A stretch of 64,000 nucleotides of DNA from Sulfobacillus acidophilus (GTDB taxonomy: Bacteria; Bacillota; Sulfobacillia; Sulfobacillales; Sulfobacillaceae). A program made the position numbers and the translations under genes. Within the stretch, counting starts at the first letter, position 1. The number at the start of each line of letters is the position of its first letter. Below are positions 18,822 through 26,498 of this stretch, in pieces. The notes beneath the pieces were generated by a model. That model made no database searches. It was not told the DNA's origin and saw only the letters and a program-made list of their open reading frames with translations. The stretch spans positions 1 to 64,000 of the forward strand of contig PXYV01000006.1 of NCBI GenBank assembly GCA_003023745.1, given 5' to 3'.

Positions 18822-18857
18822 GTAAAGAGAGCCCCAACGCTAATGCGCTTGGAGCTC
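18822..18857 (-). terminator. Intrinsic terminator of the panD operon
   Basis: On the minus strand GAGCTCCAAGCGC (18857-18845) pairs with GCGTTGGGGCTC (18840-18829) around the loop ATTA, with one bulged G and one G-U pair. The tail TCTTTAC follows. It lies 17 nt after the last codon of the thiamine-binding protein gene on the same strand. Confidence 0.7.
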
Positions 18858-18873
18858 CCTCAGCGGAGGCCTA

Positions 18874-19188
18874 CTAATGATTTAGTAGCACATCCCCGTT
18901 CAACACGGAATTCACCATCGCCTCCATGTCTAATTTCTTATCCAGGCGGTCATCAATAGTGAGCGTTGTCACCACCCGATCGACCCCGCTGTAAAAGGGT
19001 GAGCGGTGCATTGCTTCGACCACGGGCCAGATGTCATCTAACTCGCCTTCGAGAAGGGTAGAAGTAGGGGTCAAAATGGTTTGTATGCCTGTTGCCCCCT
19101 CGGCAATCTCAAAACAGTCCTGGATATAACTAGAAATACTGGCTTCGCTCGTTCCAATAGGAAGCACGCGGACTTCGACAATGGCCAT
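18874..19188 (-). CDS. MTH1187/YkoF-type thiamine-binding protein
   Basis: This 104-aa protein fits the DUF77/thiamine-binding superfamily: MAIVEVRVLPIGTSEASISSY at the start (two adjoining blocks), then LTPTSTLLEGELDDIWPVV and a C-terminal segment RVVTTLTIDDRLDK. Such proteins form ferredoxin-like tetramers, some binding thiamine or its pyrimidine. It follows panD by 61 nt and shares its terminator. No TPP riboswitch is visible upstream, unlike the thi operon at the window start. Whether it binds thiamine is inferred from the family only. Confidence 0.85.
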   Translation of the reverse strand: MAIVEVRVLPIGTSEASISSYIQDCFEIAEGATGIQTILTPTSTLLEGELDDIWPVVEAMHRSPFYSGVDRVVTTLTIDDRLDKKLDMEAMVNSVLNGDVLLNH

Positions 19189-19249
19189 AGGCTACCCCCC
19201 TTGTTTACGCAGTTTGATGCCGTCTATAGCCTTTCCGCACCAAGACTCT

Positions 19250-19645
19250 TTAGTCGTTAAATGTTGTGCTGAAAGGTTTCTCGCCCGCCATGACTTGGGT
19301 AATGTGGTTGTGTTCGTCGACATGGACCACACGCGGGTGAAGTCCGTCTCGAATCTCGGATTCTGAATAATAGCCGTAGGCCATGACAATCACTGGATCG
19401 CCCGGATGGAAATGTCGGGCAGCGGTCCCGTTGAGGCATACGGAACTGGGATTTTCCTGATCTCGGATGACGTAGGTGACCCAATGGTCCCCGTTGTTGA
19501 TATTGGTAATATGCACGAACTCGTTGGGCAAGATGTCGGCTGCTTCGCACAGGGCGTAACCCAGAGTGAGGCTGCCGAGGTAGTTAAGGTTTGACTCGGT
19601 GACTGTGGCTCGATGAATTTTCGACTTCAGCATTTCTCGGAACAC
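19250..19645 (-). CDS. panD: Aspartate 1-decarboxylase (PanD)
   Basis: PanD makes beta-alanine for pantothenate and CoA. It self-cleaves before a serine that becomes the pyruvoyl cofactor. I place the start at GTG 19645, preceded by AAGGAG with 8 nt spacing. This gives a 131-aa protein with Lys9, Ser25 (NYLGS), Thr57 and Tyr58 at exactly the E. coli numbering. The upstream in-frame ATG at 19696 would add 17 residues, and lies within about 10 bp of a candidate promoter -10. PanD and the thiamine-binding protein form a two-gene operon; no panB or panC is adjacent. Confidence 0.93.
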   Translation of the reverse strand: MFREMLKSKIHRATVTESNLNYLGSLTLGYALCEAADILPNEFVHITNINNGDHWVTYVIRDQENPSSVCLNGTAARHFHPGDPVIVMAYGYYSESEIRDGLHPRVVHVDEHNHITQVMAGEKPFSTTFND

Positions 19646-19699
19646 GCTCAACGCTCCTTCCCGAATAAAGCCAGTGGTATGGTGGGACGGCTTCATCGG

Positions 19700-19728
19700 T
19701 TTAGCTTTCCCTTCTTATTGTATGTCAA
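19700..19728 (-). promoter_or_regulatory. Candidate panD promoter
   Basis: On the minus strand TTGACA (19728-19723) is separated by 17 nt from GCTAAA (19705-19700). The -35 is perfect and the -10 weak. A start site near 19693 fits the GTG start at 19645. Confidence 0.4.
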
Positions 19729-19822
19729 TCTTCGAGAAGTTTGCGGTCGTTGCATAAAACCAGGAGCACTCGAGAATGCTAACGCACACACAAAACTTGA
19801 GGCCGTCGGAAGGACGAAGTTG

Positions 19823-20158
19823 ATGAAAAGTCAGAAGTCCCAGCAACAAAGGGAAATCAGAGCACATCCCAAGCCCGCAATTGGCGCAGTCAACTCGTTG
19901 AACCAGGCAATTCGGCAAGAACTCTGGTATGTGGACACGGTCGTGGCATCCCCATTTCGGGCAGTGCGTCGGCAACTGCAGGCCAACGGAGGAGCTTGGG
20001 CGCAGAGCGTCGACGAGGCGATATGGGCAGTGCAAGGGATGATGCGGCTACCCATTAAAATTTTGCAATCGGCTTTTGGTGAATCGCTTAGCGCGGCGGA
20101 TCAAGCGGAGCCACAAACGGCAGCAGTTGAACACGAGGCTGAGTCGGCACAGGATTAA
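19823..20158 (+). CDS. Hypothetical protein, 111 aa
   Basis: I do not recognise this protein. ATG 19823 follows GGAAGGA with 9 nt spacing; a longer frame from 19613 would cross panD antisense and lacks support. The sequence is basic and glutamine-rich at the N-terminus (SQKSQQQREIR). It has an amphipathic middle with ELWYVDTVVASPFRAVRRQL and MRLPIKILQSAFG, and an acidic tail. No membrane helix or cysteine is seen. The helical, Trp/Ala-containing middle is a little phasin-like, but that is speculation. It lies between divergent panD and the aldo/keto reductase. Confidence 0.6.
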   Translation: MKSQKSQQQREIRAHPKPAIGAVNSLNQAIRQELWYVDTVVASPFRAVRRQLQANGGAWAQSVDEAIWAVQGMMRLPIKILQSAFGESLSAADQAEPQTAAVEHEAESAQD

Positions 20159-20212
20159 TGCGCACTTTGGCGGGCAACTTGGAAAGAGGGTTTCGCGTGC
20201 TGCCGTTGATTG

Positions 20213-20218
20213 TATAAT
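20213..20218 (+). promoter_or_regulatory. -10 box of an apparently leaderless transcript
   Basis: TATAAT at 20213-20218 is only 7 nt before the ATG at 20226, so transcription should begin at or next to the start codon. No SD precedes that ATG. The -35 region is weak. Confidence 0.55.
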
Positions 20219-20225
20219 ATTTCCT

Positions 20226-21206
20226 ATGGACAACGCGGATAAAAATCCACCCCGATATTGTCTGGGGCAAAGCAATACGCGGCTTTCGCCGATCGGACTG
20301 GGTACCTGGCAGTTTAGTCAGGGGCAAGGCATGGTCGGCAAATTTTGGCCCCGGCTAGCGCCAGCACTGATTATGTCCATTGTGGACGAGGCCATTAACC
20401 ACGGTATCGACTGGTTCGATACGGCTGAAGTGTATGGCGGCGGCCGCTCAGAAGAAGCATTGGCGACGGCTTTGGATGACTTAAATATTTTAGCGGATGA
20501 TGTCTATATTGCCACCAAGTGGTGGCCCGTGCTCCGCTCGGCCCGCCATTTGGAAACGAGCGCCCAAAAACGTCTGATGCGCCTTCACCAACGGCCCATT
20601 ACCTTGTATCAAATTCATCAGCCTTATTCGCACTCGTCGATTCCCCGACAAATGGAAGCGATGGCCCGGCTGATTGATGAAGGATTGATCCGGCATGCCG
20701 GCGTCAGCAACTTTTCGGCTCAGCAAATGCGCCAAGCGTATCAGGCGCTCAAAGCCCATGGCCACACCCTGGTTTCTAACCAGGTTCGGTACAATTTGTT
20801 GGACCGTCGCATCGAGACCAACGGCGTCATGCAGGCGGCGGCGGATTTAGGCGTGAGCATCATTGCTTATTCTCCTTTAGGACAAGGCCTCCTAACAGGA
20901 AAGTTTCACGACCGACATCAGTTACCGGAAGGGTTTAGACGTCTCAGCCCGCATTTTCGTCTAGCGTTTTTGCACAAAACCCGGGCCCTTATCGATGCGC
21001 TGCGGCAAATGGCTCAAGCCTATGAAGTGACTCCGTCACAAGTCGCGCTGAACTGGATCATCTCCCAGCCCGGTCTCACCGTGTTTGCCATCCCGGGAGC
21101 TACGCGGGTGAGCCAAGCAGCCCAGAATGCTGGAGCCATGGCGTTTCGGCTCAGCGCCAGCGACCGCCAGGCATTGGATCATCTCACTTCAGATTTTTCG
21201 CGTTGA
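20226..21206 (+). CDS. Aldo/keto reductase family oxidoreductase
   Basis: The 326-aa protein is a TIM-barrel NADPH-dependent aldo/keto reductase. The catalytic tetrad is visible as Asp and Tyr in WFDTAEVYGGG, Lys in YIATKWWP and His in LYQIHQPY. Later blocks IAYSPLGQGLLTGKF and the C-terminal cofactor region FAIPGATRVSQAAQNA fit the family. Substrate is unknown. The ATG at 20226 has no SD but is 7 nt from a TATAAT, which suggests leaderless translation; the longer frame from 20076 overlaps the gene upstream. Confidence 0.9.
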   Translation: MDNADKNPPRYCLGQSNTRLSPIGLGTWQFSQGQGMVGKFWPRLAPALIMSIVDEAINHGIDWFDTAEVYGGGRSEEALATALDDLNILADDVYIATKWWPVLRSARHLETSAQKRLMRLHQRPITLYQIHQPYSHSSIPRQMEAMARLIDEGLIRHAGVSNFSAQQMRQAYQALKAHGHTLVSNQVRYNLLDRRIETNGVMQAAADLGVSIIAYSPLGQGLLTGKFHDRHQLPEGFRRLSPHFRLAFLHKTRALIDALRQMAQAYEVTPSQVALNWIISQPGLTVFAIPGATRVSQAAQNAGAMAFRLSASDRQALDHLTSDFSR

Positions 21207-21575
21207 CGCTTTTTCGCATGGCCCAACAGCGTGTCTAATTCCGCACGTGTCAACGTAAATTGAGACGAGGGGATTATTGAGGCCAGCTTTCTTTGCACAG
21301 CCGGTTAATTCTCAAAAGATGTGAATCTGACGAAAAAAATACCGGTTCCGGCGGGGCCGCAGGGTTCCGTGACGGGATGACTGTTGTCAAAGCTCCTCCC
21401 GCAGCGAATTGCCCTGAAGTGTCAGGCCGATAGTGACACGGTATGACTCACGTTTGCGCTGTTGAGACGGTCACAAGTGCGCTGGCGCTCCCGTTCCTCA
21501 AAATCCAGCGCGGTGGAACGTGCCCGGCTCTGTGTGGTGTTGTGAGGAGGCTGGGGAAGGAGCGTGGTTCGGGCG
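21207..21575. other. Intergenic region between the aldo/keto reductase and MFS genes
   Basis: About 370 bases without a convincing gene. An interrupted palindrome GTGTCA (21419-21424) / TGACAC (21434-21439) with 9-nt spacing could be an operator for the transporter. I looked for riboswitch cores (fluoride, c-di-GMP, SAM) and found none that fit. Confidence 0.5.
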
Positions 21576-22748
21576 GTGACGAAAAAGCTGGGTATGACCG
21601 CGGACCTGTGGTGGATGACCTTAGCCCAGGGGCTATGGGGTTTTGGGTTTGGCCTGTATGGACTGTTCTTTCCGCTATATATTGAAAAATTGGGGGGCGG
21701 CCCCGTGATTATTGGCTTGCTGACAACAGTCGCGGGGGTCATGACGGCGCTCGTGGTACTTCCCGGGGGATGGCTGTCGGACCGGGTGGACCGTCGAACG
21801 GTGTTGATCTGGGGATGGATAGTGGCTATCCCTGTACCCTTTATGTTCGCATTTGCGCAAAGTTGGGAGTGGCTAATTCCGGGTGTGCTGCTCTATTTCG
21901 GATCGGCTTTTTCCACACCGGCCATGCAGGCCATCGTCGTTGCCCAAGCTCCGGCTGAACGGCTATCGACCGCATACAACGTTGTGATGAGTGTCTTTGG
22001 GGCCGGCATGGTTTTGGGGCCGGCCGTGGGTGGGTACTTAACGAGCCATTATTCATATCGCCTCGTGTTCATCCTCGCCGGTATCATTTATGCGGTGTCA
22101 ACCTTGGCCATCGTGCGGATACGACCGCATCCGGCTCAGCCGTCAAGCCCGAGCCGGCTTGAGTGGAAGCCCAAGGCGCGGCCACGGTTTTTTCAGTGGA
22201 TGGCGTTTTCAGCTGTTTTGGCGGCCATTCAAGGCGTTGCCTGGCCATTTGTGGTACCCTATTGGAAAAGCGTGGGCCATCTGTCGTTAGAAGTCATCGG
22301 AATTTTGGGGTCTGTTGCGATTTTGTCGGCAACGTTGTCAGCACCTCTGTGGGGGCGAATAGCGGAGCGACTGGGAATACCGCGGACATTGGGGGCAGGG
22401 TTAGGACTCTTGGTAGTGGGTTGGCTGGCGTTGTTGTGGGCACCCGAAAGCGTCGGTTGGGGCATATTTTCCGGATTGATGCGGGGTTTGGGCGAAGGTT
22501 CCCGGGGGTTGCAAGGAGTTGCGGTGGGGCGGGTGGCACGGCCTGGCGAAACGGGCACGGCGTACGGTTTATTTAATTTGGTCACCGAGATGTCGGCTGC
22601 ATTAGCACCGCTTCCGGGTGGCCTGCTGTTCCGCCACTGGGCGTTTGGCCCCTTGGTCCTGGCCACGTTTTGTACGGCCTTGATTGCGTGGTGGCTGTGC
22701 AATGGGCTTCCGGGCCGACCCACGCCGGTTCCCCCACTCACAACATAG
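21576..22748 (+). CDS. Major facilitator superfamily transporter
   Basis: A roughly 390-aa, 12-helix transporter. The MFS motif A-like loop GGWLSDRVDRRTVL follows helix 2, and a second copy-like loop, GRIAERLGIPRTLG, lies in the C-half. The central loop (PHPAQPSSPSRLEWKPKARPR) is proline- and lysine-rich. Substrate cannot be told. The start is uncertain: GTG 21564 is only 1 nt from AAGGAG, GTG 21576 is 13 nt from it, and ATG 21594 also fits. The fxsA gene follows 13 nt after the stop, likely in one operon. Confidence 0.85.
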   Translation: MTKKLGMTADLWWMTLAQGLWGFGFGLYGLFFPLYIEKLGGGPVIIGLLTTVAGVMTALVVLPGGWLSDRVDRRTVLIWGWIVAIPVPFMFAFAQSWEWLIPGVLLYFGSAFSTPAMQAIVVAQAPAERLSTAYNVVMSVFGAGMVLGPAVGGYLTSHYSYRLVFILAGIIYAVSTLAIVRIRPHPAQPSSPSRLEWKPKARPRFFQWMAFSAVLAAIQGVAWPFVVPYWKSVGHLSLEVIGILGSVAILSATLSAPLWGRIAERLGIPRTLGAGLGLLVVGWLALLWAPESVGWGIFSGLMRGLGEGSRGLQGVAVGRVARPGETGTAYGLFNLVTEMSAALAPLPGGLLFRHWAFGPLVLATFCTALIAWWLCNGLPGRPTPVPPLTT

Positions 22749-22761
22749 GAGGCACCGCGAT

Positions 22762-23145
22762 TTGCTTAAGCGTTTGTTTCTTATATTTTTAGCAGTTCCC
22801 TTGGTGGAACTGATCCTCATTTTTGTTCTAGCCCATTTCTTGGGGTGGATGTGGACGATTGCGCTAACGGTGGCGTCGTCGGTGCTCGGGGCCTATTTAG
22901 GCAGCCGGTCCTGGCGCGGGTGGTGGGACCGCGTTCGCGACGAATGGAGTCAAGAAGGATTCCCCGTGCATCGTTTGGGTGAAGGCGCTATTTTGCTGAC
23001 CGCGATGGCATTTATGATTACTCCGGGACCACTGACTGGAATATTAGGCATTCTCTTTACAATTCCAGCAATTCGCGAGCGGGTTTCACGGCTTTTAGTG
23101 CGGTGGATCGGGCGGCGGGTGCTTGAGCGGTTTTGGCCGTCCTAA
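22762..23145 (+). CDS. fxsA: FxsA family membrane protein
   Basis: This 127-aa protein matches FxsA: FLIFLAVPLVELILIFVLA (helix 1), GWMWTIALTVASSVLGAYLG (helix 2), then the segment EGAILLTAMAFMITPGPLTG and a final helix before an Arg-rich tail. E. coli FxsA overexpression relieves F exclusion of phage T7; the cellular role is unknown. The start is TTG 22762, preceded by AGGAGG with 9 nt spacing; the longer in-frame ATG at 22684 lies inside the MFS gene. Confidence 0.88.
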   Translation: MLKRLFLIFLAVPLVELILIFVLAHFLGWMWTIALTVASSVLGAYLGSRSWRGWWDRVRDEWSQEGFPVHRLGEGAILLTAMAFMITPGPLTGILGILFTIPAIRERVSRLLVRWIGRRVLERFWPS

Positions 23146-23175
23146 CTGCGTGTGACAAAATTGCTGGTGCCTAAT

Positions 23176-23199
23176 GCGCCCTCTAACAGATCAGGGCGC
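23176..23199 (+). terminator. Possible terminator after fxsA
   Basis: GCGCCCT (23176-23182) and AGGGCGC (23193-23199) form a 7-bp GC-rich stem with a 10-nt loop, 30 nt past the fxsA stop. No T-tract follows, so termination is uncertain. Confidence 0.4.
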
Positions 23200-23800
23200 T
23201 CTGCACCTTGACTACGGTACCCGTGTGGTGGTCGTTGAGAGCGGCGTGCGCTTGCTGGCGCGTCCTGCTTTAGAACGTCATAACGTGGTGTCGGCGGTTG
23301 CCCAATAACGTAGACAAGAAACCAACGGCTTTGCGTCTGACCTTTTCGCCCTCTGAAGAGGCGAGAGGGCTTTGGGTATGGCGCAGGAGGGATTCCCTCA
23401 CCTGGTAAGCCACTACCCTTCTGACCTTCCTCCAAACGTCCTCCACCGCTGAGGATGGATCTAGACGAGACCTGTGCAGGCCTTGGACAGCGAATCGTGT
23501 CCTCCTCCGTGATGTTGTCAGCGCCTGATTTCTGGCGCTATTGAAGGGTGATGCCGTCCTGACGGCTGGGCGCGGCACTACCCACCGGGCAAAAATTACG
23601 CCAATGTACGACCGCCGGCGTGCATGGACTCGCAACCTGGTGGAGCCTCAAGTGTTGATAACGATCTCATAACCACAAGGAAGTCGCCCGCATGGGCAAG
23701 TTCCCCACAACCCAAAATTTGTCTGCGTTAAAAAAGGAAAATATCGATCTGCTCGGGAAGTGTTGAGAAGAATAGTCAACGCTTGAGGAGCGTGGCGGTA
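23200..23800. other. 600-bp non-coding or decayed region ahead of the flagellar operon
   Basis: No gene is supported. Minus-strand frames (23142-23435 and 23270-23635) are Arg/Ser/Pro-rich, overlap each other and have no recognisable domain. One strong stem, GCCCTCT (23348-23354) / AGAGGGC (23364-23370), is present. I found no RNase P, tmRNA, SRP or 6S consensus. The region must hold the promoter of the downstream flagellar operon, but no clear sigma-A or sigma-D (TAAA-N15-GCCGATAT) site is visible. Confidence 0.5.
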
Positions 23801-25003
23801 GTGGAGGAGCAGCGAACGGTCACAGCCATTGTGGATGCCTGGCCCTATGGGATTGAGGACATTGAGCGCGCCGTGTATGCCGCTATCAATGTTGCCGACC
23901 GCGTGGTAGTGGTCGTTCCCGACATTTTGTCGCGACTGGACAAAGATGACCTAGCGGATGCGCCGACCGACGTAGTGCGGGCACCGTTTTGGGGCAACTT
24001 TGTTACTTTGCGCAACCAGATGATGGATAGTGTGCGCACGGACTGGATTTTATTGTTGTTTGGCAATGAGGAGTTTCGTGCCGCTGATGCGGCCCGCGTT
24101 CGCGCTGTGTTGAGCCAAAGATCCGGAGCCTTTCGCTTGATTGTGGCTACTGGTGATCGCGGTCAAACCTTGGCCGAACCGGTACGACTTTTGCCCAACA
24201 GCCGAAATATCCACTTTACCGGGAGTATTTGGCCGCAGTTAGCGGGGAGTTTGATTGAGTTTAGCTATGCGATTAAGACAGTGGATGCGCACATCGACCG
24301 TCGCGAAGACCGGAGCTCGACTGCCCAGGCGACTAAAAGATTGCGGGACGAATTAACACAATTGGCGCGTGATGAGGAAAACTGGCGCGCGCGCTTGGCT
24401 CTGGCGGTCTTATTGCGGGCCGAACATCAATTGCAAAAGGCTAAGAGCTGGCTCGATCAAATGCCGCAAGTGCTGCCCCGTGACGGCAAGCAACTGGCGA
24501 ACGGATTGCGGGTGTTGTTGTGGTTAGATCAAGGCCAAGGCGAAAAGGCTTGGCGGCTTGTCCAAGAAGTTCTGGCCGAGGAGCCCGATAGGGCCGATAT
24601 GTGGTATCTAGGCGGAGAGGCGCTCATGCTGCTTCGACGCTATGTCGATGCGGCGACCGCCTTTTCGCGAGCGGCTGCCAAGGACGAGACCGCCTTGCCC
24701 TACCTGGATCCCGGATTTGCGAGCTATGCTGCCACGCTACGATGGGCTCAGGCTGAAATTGCCTGTGGTAATCGGTCGGTGGGTGTGGCCAGGCTGCTTA
24801 ACCTGCTGGATGAATATCCGGGATATCGCGCGGCCTGGCAGGCAGTGCTGGCGTATCTTGGGAGCATGTCGCCGGAAGATGTTTTTGCGACCATGACGAC
24901 CGTCGTGGTGCCCTCCAAAATTCGACAATTTTTTTCTCGCCTGCAATATCCTACACCGGACGAACGCCGCATCCAGCAATGGTTACAGTCGTCCCGCGAT
25001 TAA
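23801..25003 (+). CDS. Glycosyltransferase-like protein with TPR-type C-terminus
   Basis: A 400-aa soluble protein. Residues 1-110 look like a GT-A fold: TVTAIVDAW, then DRVVVVVPD, FVTLRNQMMDSVRTDWILLL and GNEEF. In family 2 transferases that last spot is normally DxD-like or D(A)DE; here it is GNEE, so activity is uncertain. Residues about 180-400 are helical repeats of TPR type (NWRARLALAVLLRAEHQLQ and ADMWYLGGEALMLLRRYVDA). Start: GTG 23801, 10 nt after GAGGAG. As first gene of the flagellar operon it may modify flagellin or another surface part; this is inference from position. Confidence 0.65.
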   Translation: MEEQRTVTAIVDAWPYGIEDIERAVYAAINVADRVVVVVPDILSRLDKDDLADAPTDVVRAPFWGNFVTLRNQMMDSVRTDWILLLFGNEEFRAADAARVRAVLSQRSGAFRLIVATGDRGQTLAEPVRLLPNSRNIHFTGSIWPQLAGSLIEFSYAIKTVDAHIDRREDRSSTAQATKRLRDELTQLARDEENWRARLALAVLLRAEHQLQKAKSWLDQMPQVLPRDGKQLANGLRVLLWLDQGQGEKAWRLVQEVLAEEPDRADMWYLGGEALMLLRRYVDAATAFSRAAAKDETALPYLDPGFASYAATLRWAQAEIACGNRSVGVARLLNLLDEYPGYRAAWQAVLAYLGSMSPEDVFATMTTVVVPSKIRQFFSRLQYPTPDERRIQQWLQSSRD

Positions 25004-25095
25004 TTAGCAAATTCTTCATGCAGAAGAAGGAAATGGGATAGTCCTGTCGAAAGCTTGAATATCGGAGAACAAATTCCGACATGGGAGGGTTAAAC

Positions 25096-25668
25096 ATGTC
25101 GAGTAAGTCGTTGGCTTTCTTCCAAGACGGACAAGCGGTTGAAATGTCGGCTCCCATTTTCAGCCATCCGCGCAACAAACGACGGGGTCGGCGCAGCGAG
25201 TCCGACCGGTATTTCCCCAACGGGATGATCAAGCCGACTCGGGATGAGTTACTGCAATTTATACTTACCCATGTGCTATATCAAGTGGATGCGACGGTGG
25301 GCGGCCCCATCTTTTGCAAACACATCATGAAACCCAACCGTGAACGCAATCGTGAGAGTATGTACCATGTGGTTTTAGGACCGTATACATGGACAGGTGT
25401 ATGGGAAGTAATCGGAAATCGGAGAATGTTCGATATTCGCGCCGAATATCTGTCCGCCGAATGCGCCTGGGTTCCTCAAATTCAGTTGTCGCCGGGGAAT
25501 TATATTGGTGTCGATAACTTAAACGGAATTGAACTCGATCCGATTCGCCTGCGGCGGGAAGTGATTCGACGCGGATTTGCGACGCCGGAGGAATACGACC
25601 GTTTTACCGGTGGGCTGACTAATCGCTACCGGGCTATCCCTTATGCACAACGAGGAATTTGGATGTAG
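25096..25668 (+). CDS. Unrecognised 190-aa protein ahead of motA
   Basis: I do not recognise a family. ATG 25096 follows GGGAGGG with 6 nt spacing. The N-terminus is basic (HPRNKRRGRRSESDR). The middle, about residues 50-150, has alternating hydrophobic residues with several Trp and Tyr (LGPYTWTGVWEVIGNRR, SAECAWVPQIQLSPGNY) and two Cys. The end is RYRAIPYAQRGIWM. There is no signal peptide or membrane helix. It sits 92 nt after the glycosyltransferase-like gene and 14 nt before motA, so it should be expressed with the stator genes. Confidence 0.7.
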   Translation: MSSKSLAFFQDGQAVEMSAPIFSHPRNKRRGRRSESDRYFPNGMIKPTRDELLQFILTHVLYQVDATVGGPIFCKHIMKPNRERNRESMYHVVLGPYTWTGVWEVIGNRRMFDIRAEYLSAECAWVPQIQLSPGNYIGVDNLNGIELDPIRLRREVIRRGFATPEEYDRFTGGLTNRYRAIPYAQRGIWM

Positions 25669-25682
25669 CAGGGGGTACCAGA

Positions 25683-26498
25683 ATGCGATTGGACGTAAGC
25701 GCCTTAGGCGGAATTGTTTTCGGCGTGGTTGCCCTGGTGGGTGGATTTGTGCTGGAAGGCGGCAAAGCAGGCGCACTTTTGCAGGGCACGGCGGCGATGA
25801 TTGTGTTCGGTGGGACCATTGGGGCAACCGCGGTATCATTTTCGGTCTCCGAACTCAAGCAGGTTCCGAGTCTGTTTCGCATGGGTCTGACACGGTCCAC
25901 CTTTGATCCGGTGCAACTGATTGAACAGTTGGTGCGTTATACCGATATTGCGCGCCGTCAGCAGCCACTGGCTTTGGAGCCGGAGATTGCCGTTGCCAAC
26001 GACCCCTTCTTGGAGAAGGGGTTGCAGTTAATCGTGGATAACGCCGACCCTACCTTTATGCGCCAAATGATGGAGACCGATATCTACGCGCAATCCAGCC
26101 AGCAGCGTATGGGCGCATCCATTTTTGAGGCCGCTGGAGGCTATGCGCCAACGATGGGGATCGTCGGCACCGTCATGGGATTGGTGCACGTGCTGGGTGA
26201 GTTGACGGGCAATCCCAATGCGTTGGCATCGGCAATTGGACTGGCTTTTATTGCGACCCTGTACGGCGTCTCCAGCGCGAACCTGCTGTGGCTGCCGCTG
26301 GCCAGCAATTTAAAGAATAAAGCCAAGCACGGCACACTCATGAGACAAATAGCACTGGAAGGACTGTTGTCGATTCAGCAGGGGATGGCCCCCTCGATGT
26401 TGCGAGACAAACTCATGAGCTTCATACGGCCGTCGGCTGAGCCAGGTCAGAATGGCGCAGGCTCGGCAAATGCTGTCGAGGGGGTTCAAGTCTCATGA
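25683..26498 (+). CDS. motA: Flagellar motor stator protein MotA
   Basis: MotA forms the ion channel with MotB in the cytoplasmic membrane and pushes on FliG. The 271-aa protein has two N-terminal helices (ALGGIVFGVVALVGGFVLEGG onward, split in two blocks), a long cytoplasmic loop, and two further helices with GYAPTMGIVGTVMGLVHVL and IGLAFIATLYGVSSANLLWLP, including the conserved prolines. ATG 25683 follows AGGGGGT. The 3' end overlaps motB by 4 nt. Confidence 0.95.
   Translation: MRLDVSALGGIVFGVVALVGGFVLEGGKAGALLQGTAAMIVFGGTIGATAVSFSVSELKQVPSLFRMGLTRSTFDPVQLIEQLVRYTDIARRQQPLALEPEIAVANDPFLEKGLQLIVDNADPTFMRQMMETDIYAQSSQQRMGASIFEAAGGYAPTMGIVGTVMGLVHVLGELTGNPNALASAIGLAFIATLYGVSSANLLWLPLASNLKNKAKHGTLMRQIALEGLLSIQQGMAPSMLRDKLMSFIRPSAEPGQNGAGSANAVEGVQVS

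Noticed and set aside
21207-21575. Riboswitch before the MFS gene
   Set aside because: Phrases such as GGGATGACTG looked like fluoride or c-di-GMP riboswitch pieces, but the conserved core order is missing.
23142-23635. Two overlapping minus-strand frames (97 and 121 aa)
   Set aside because: Arg/Ser/Pro-rich, overlap each other in different frames, and no recognisable domain or SD.
23720-23760. TAAA followed by ATATCGAT before the flagellar operon as a sigma-D promoter
   Set aside because: The spacing and -10 do not fit TAAA-N15-GCCGATAT.
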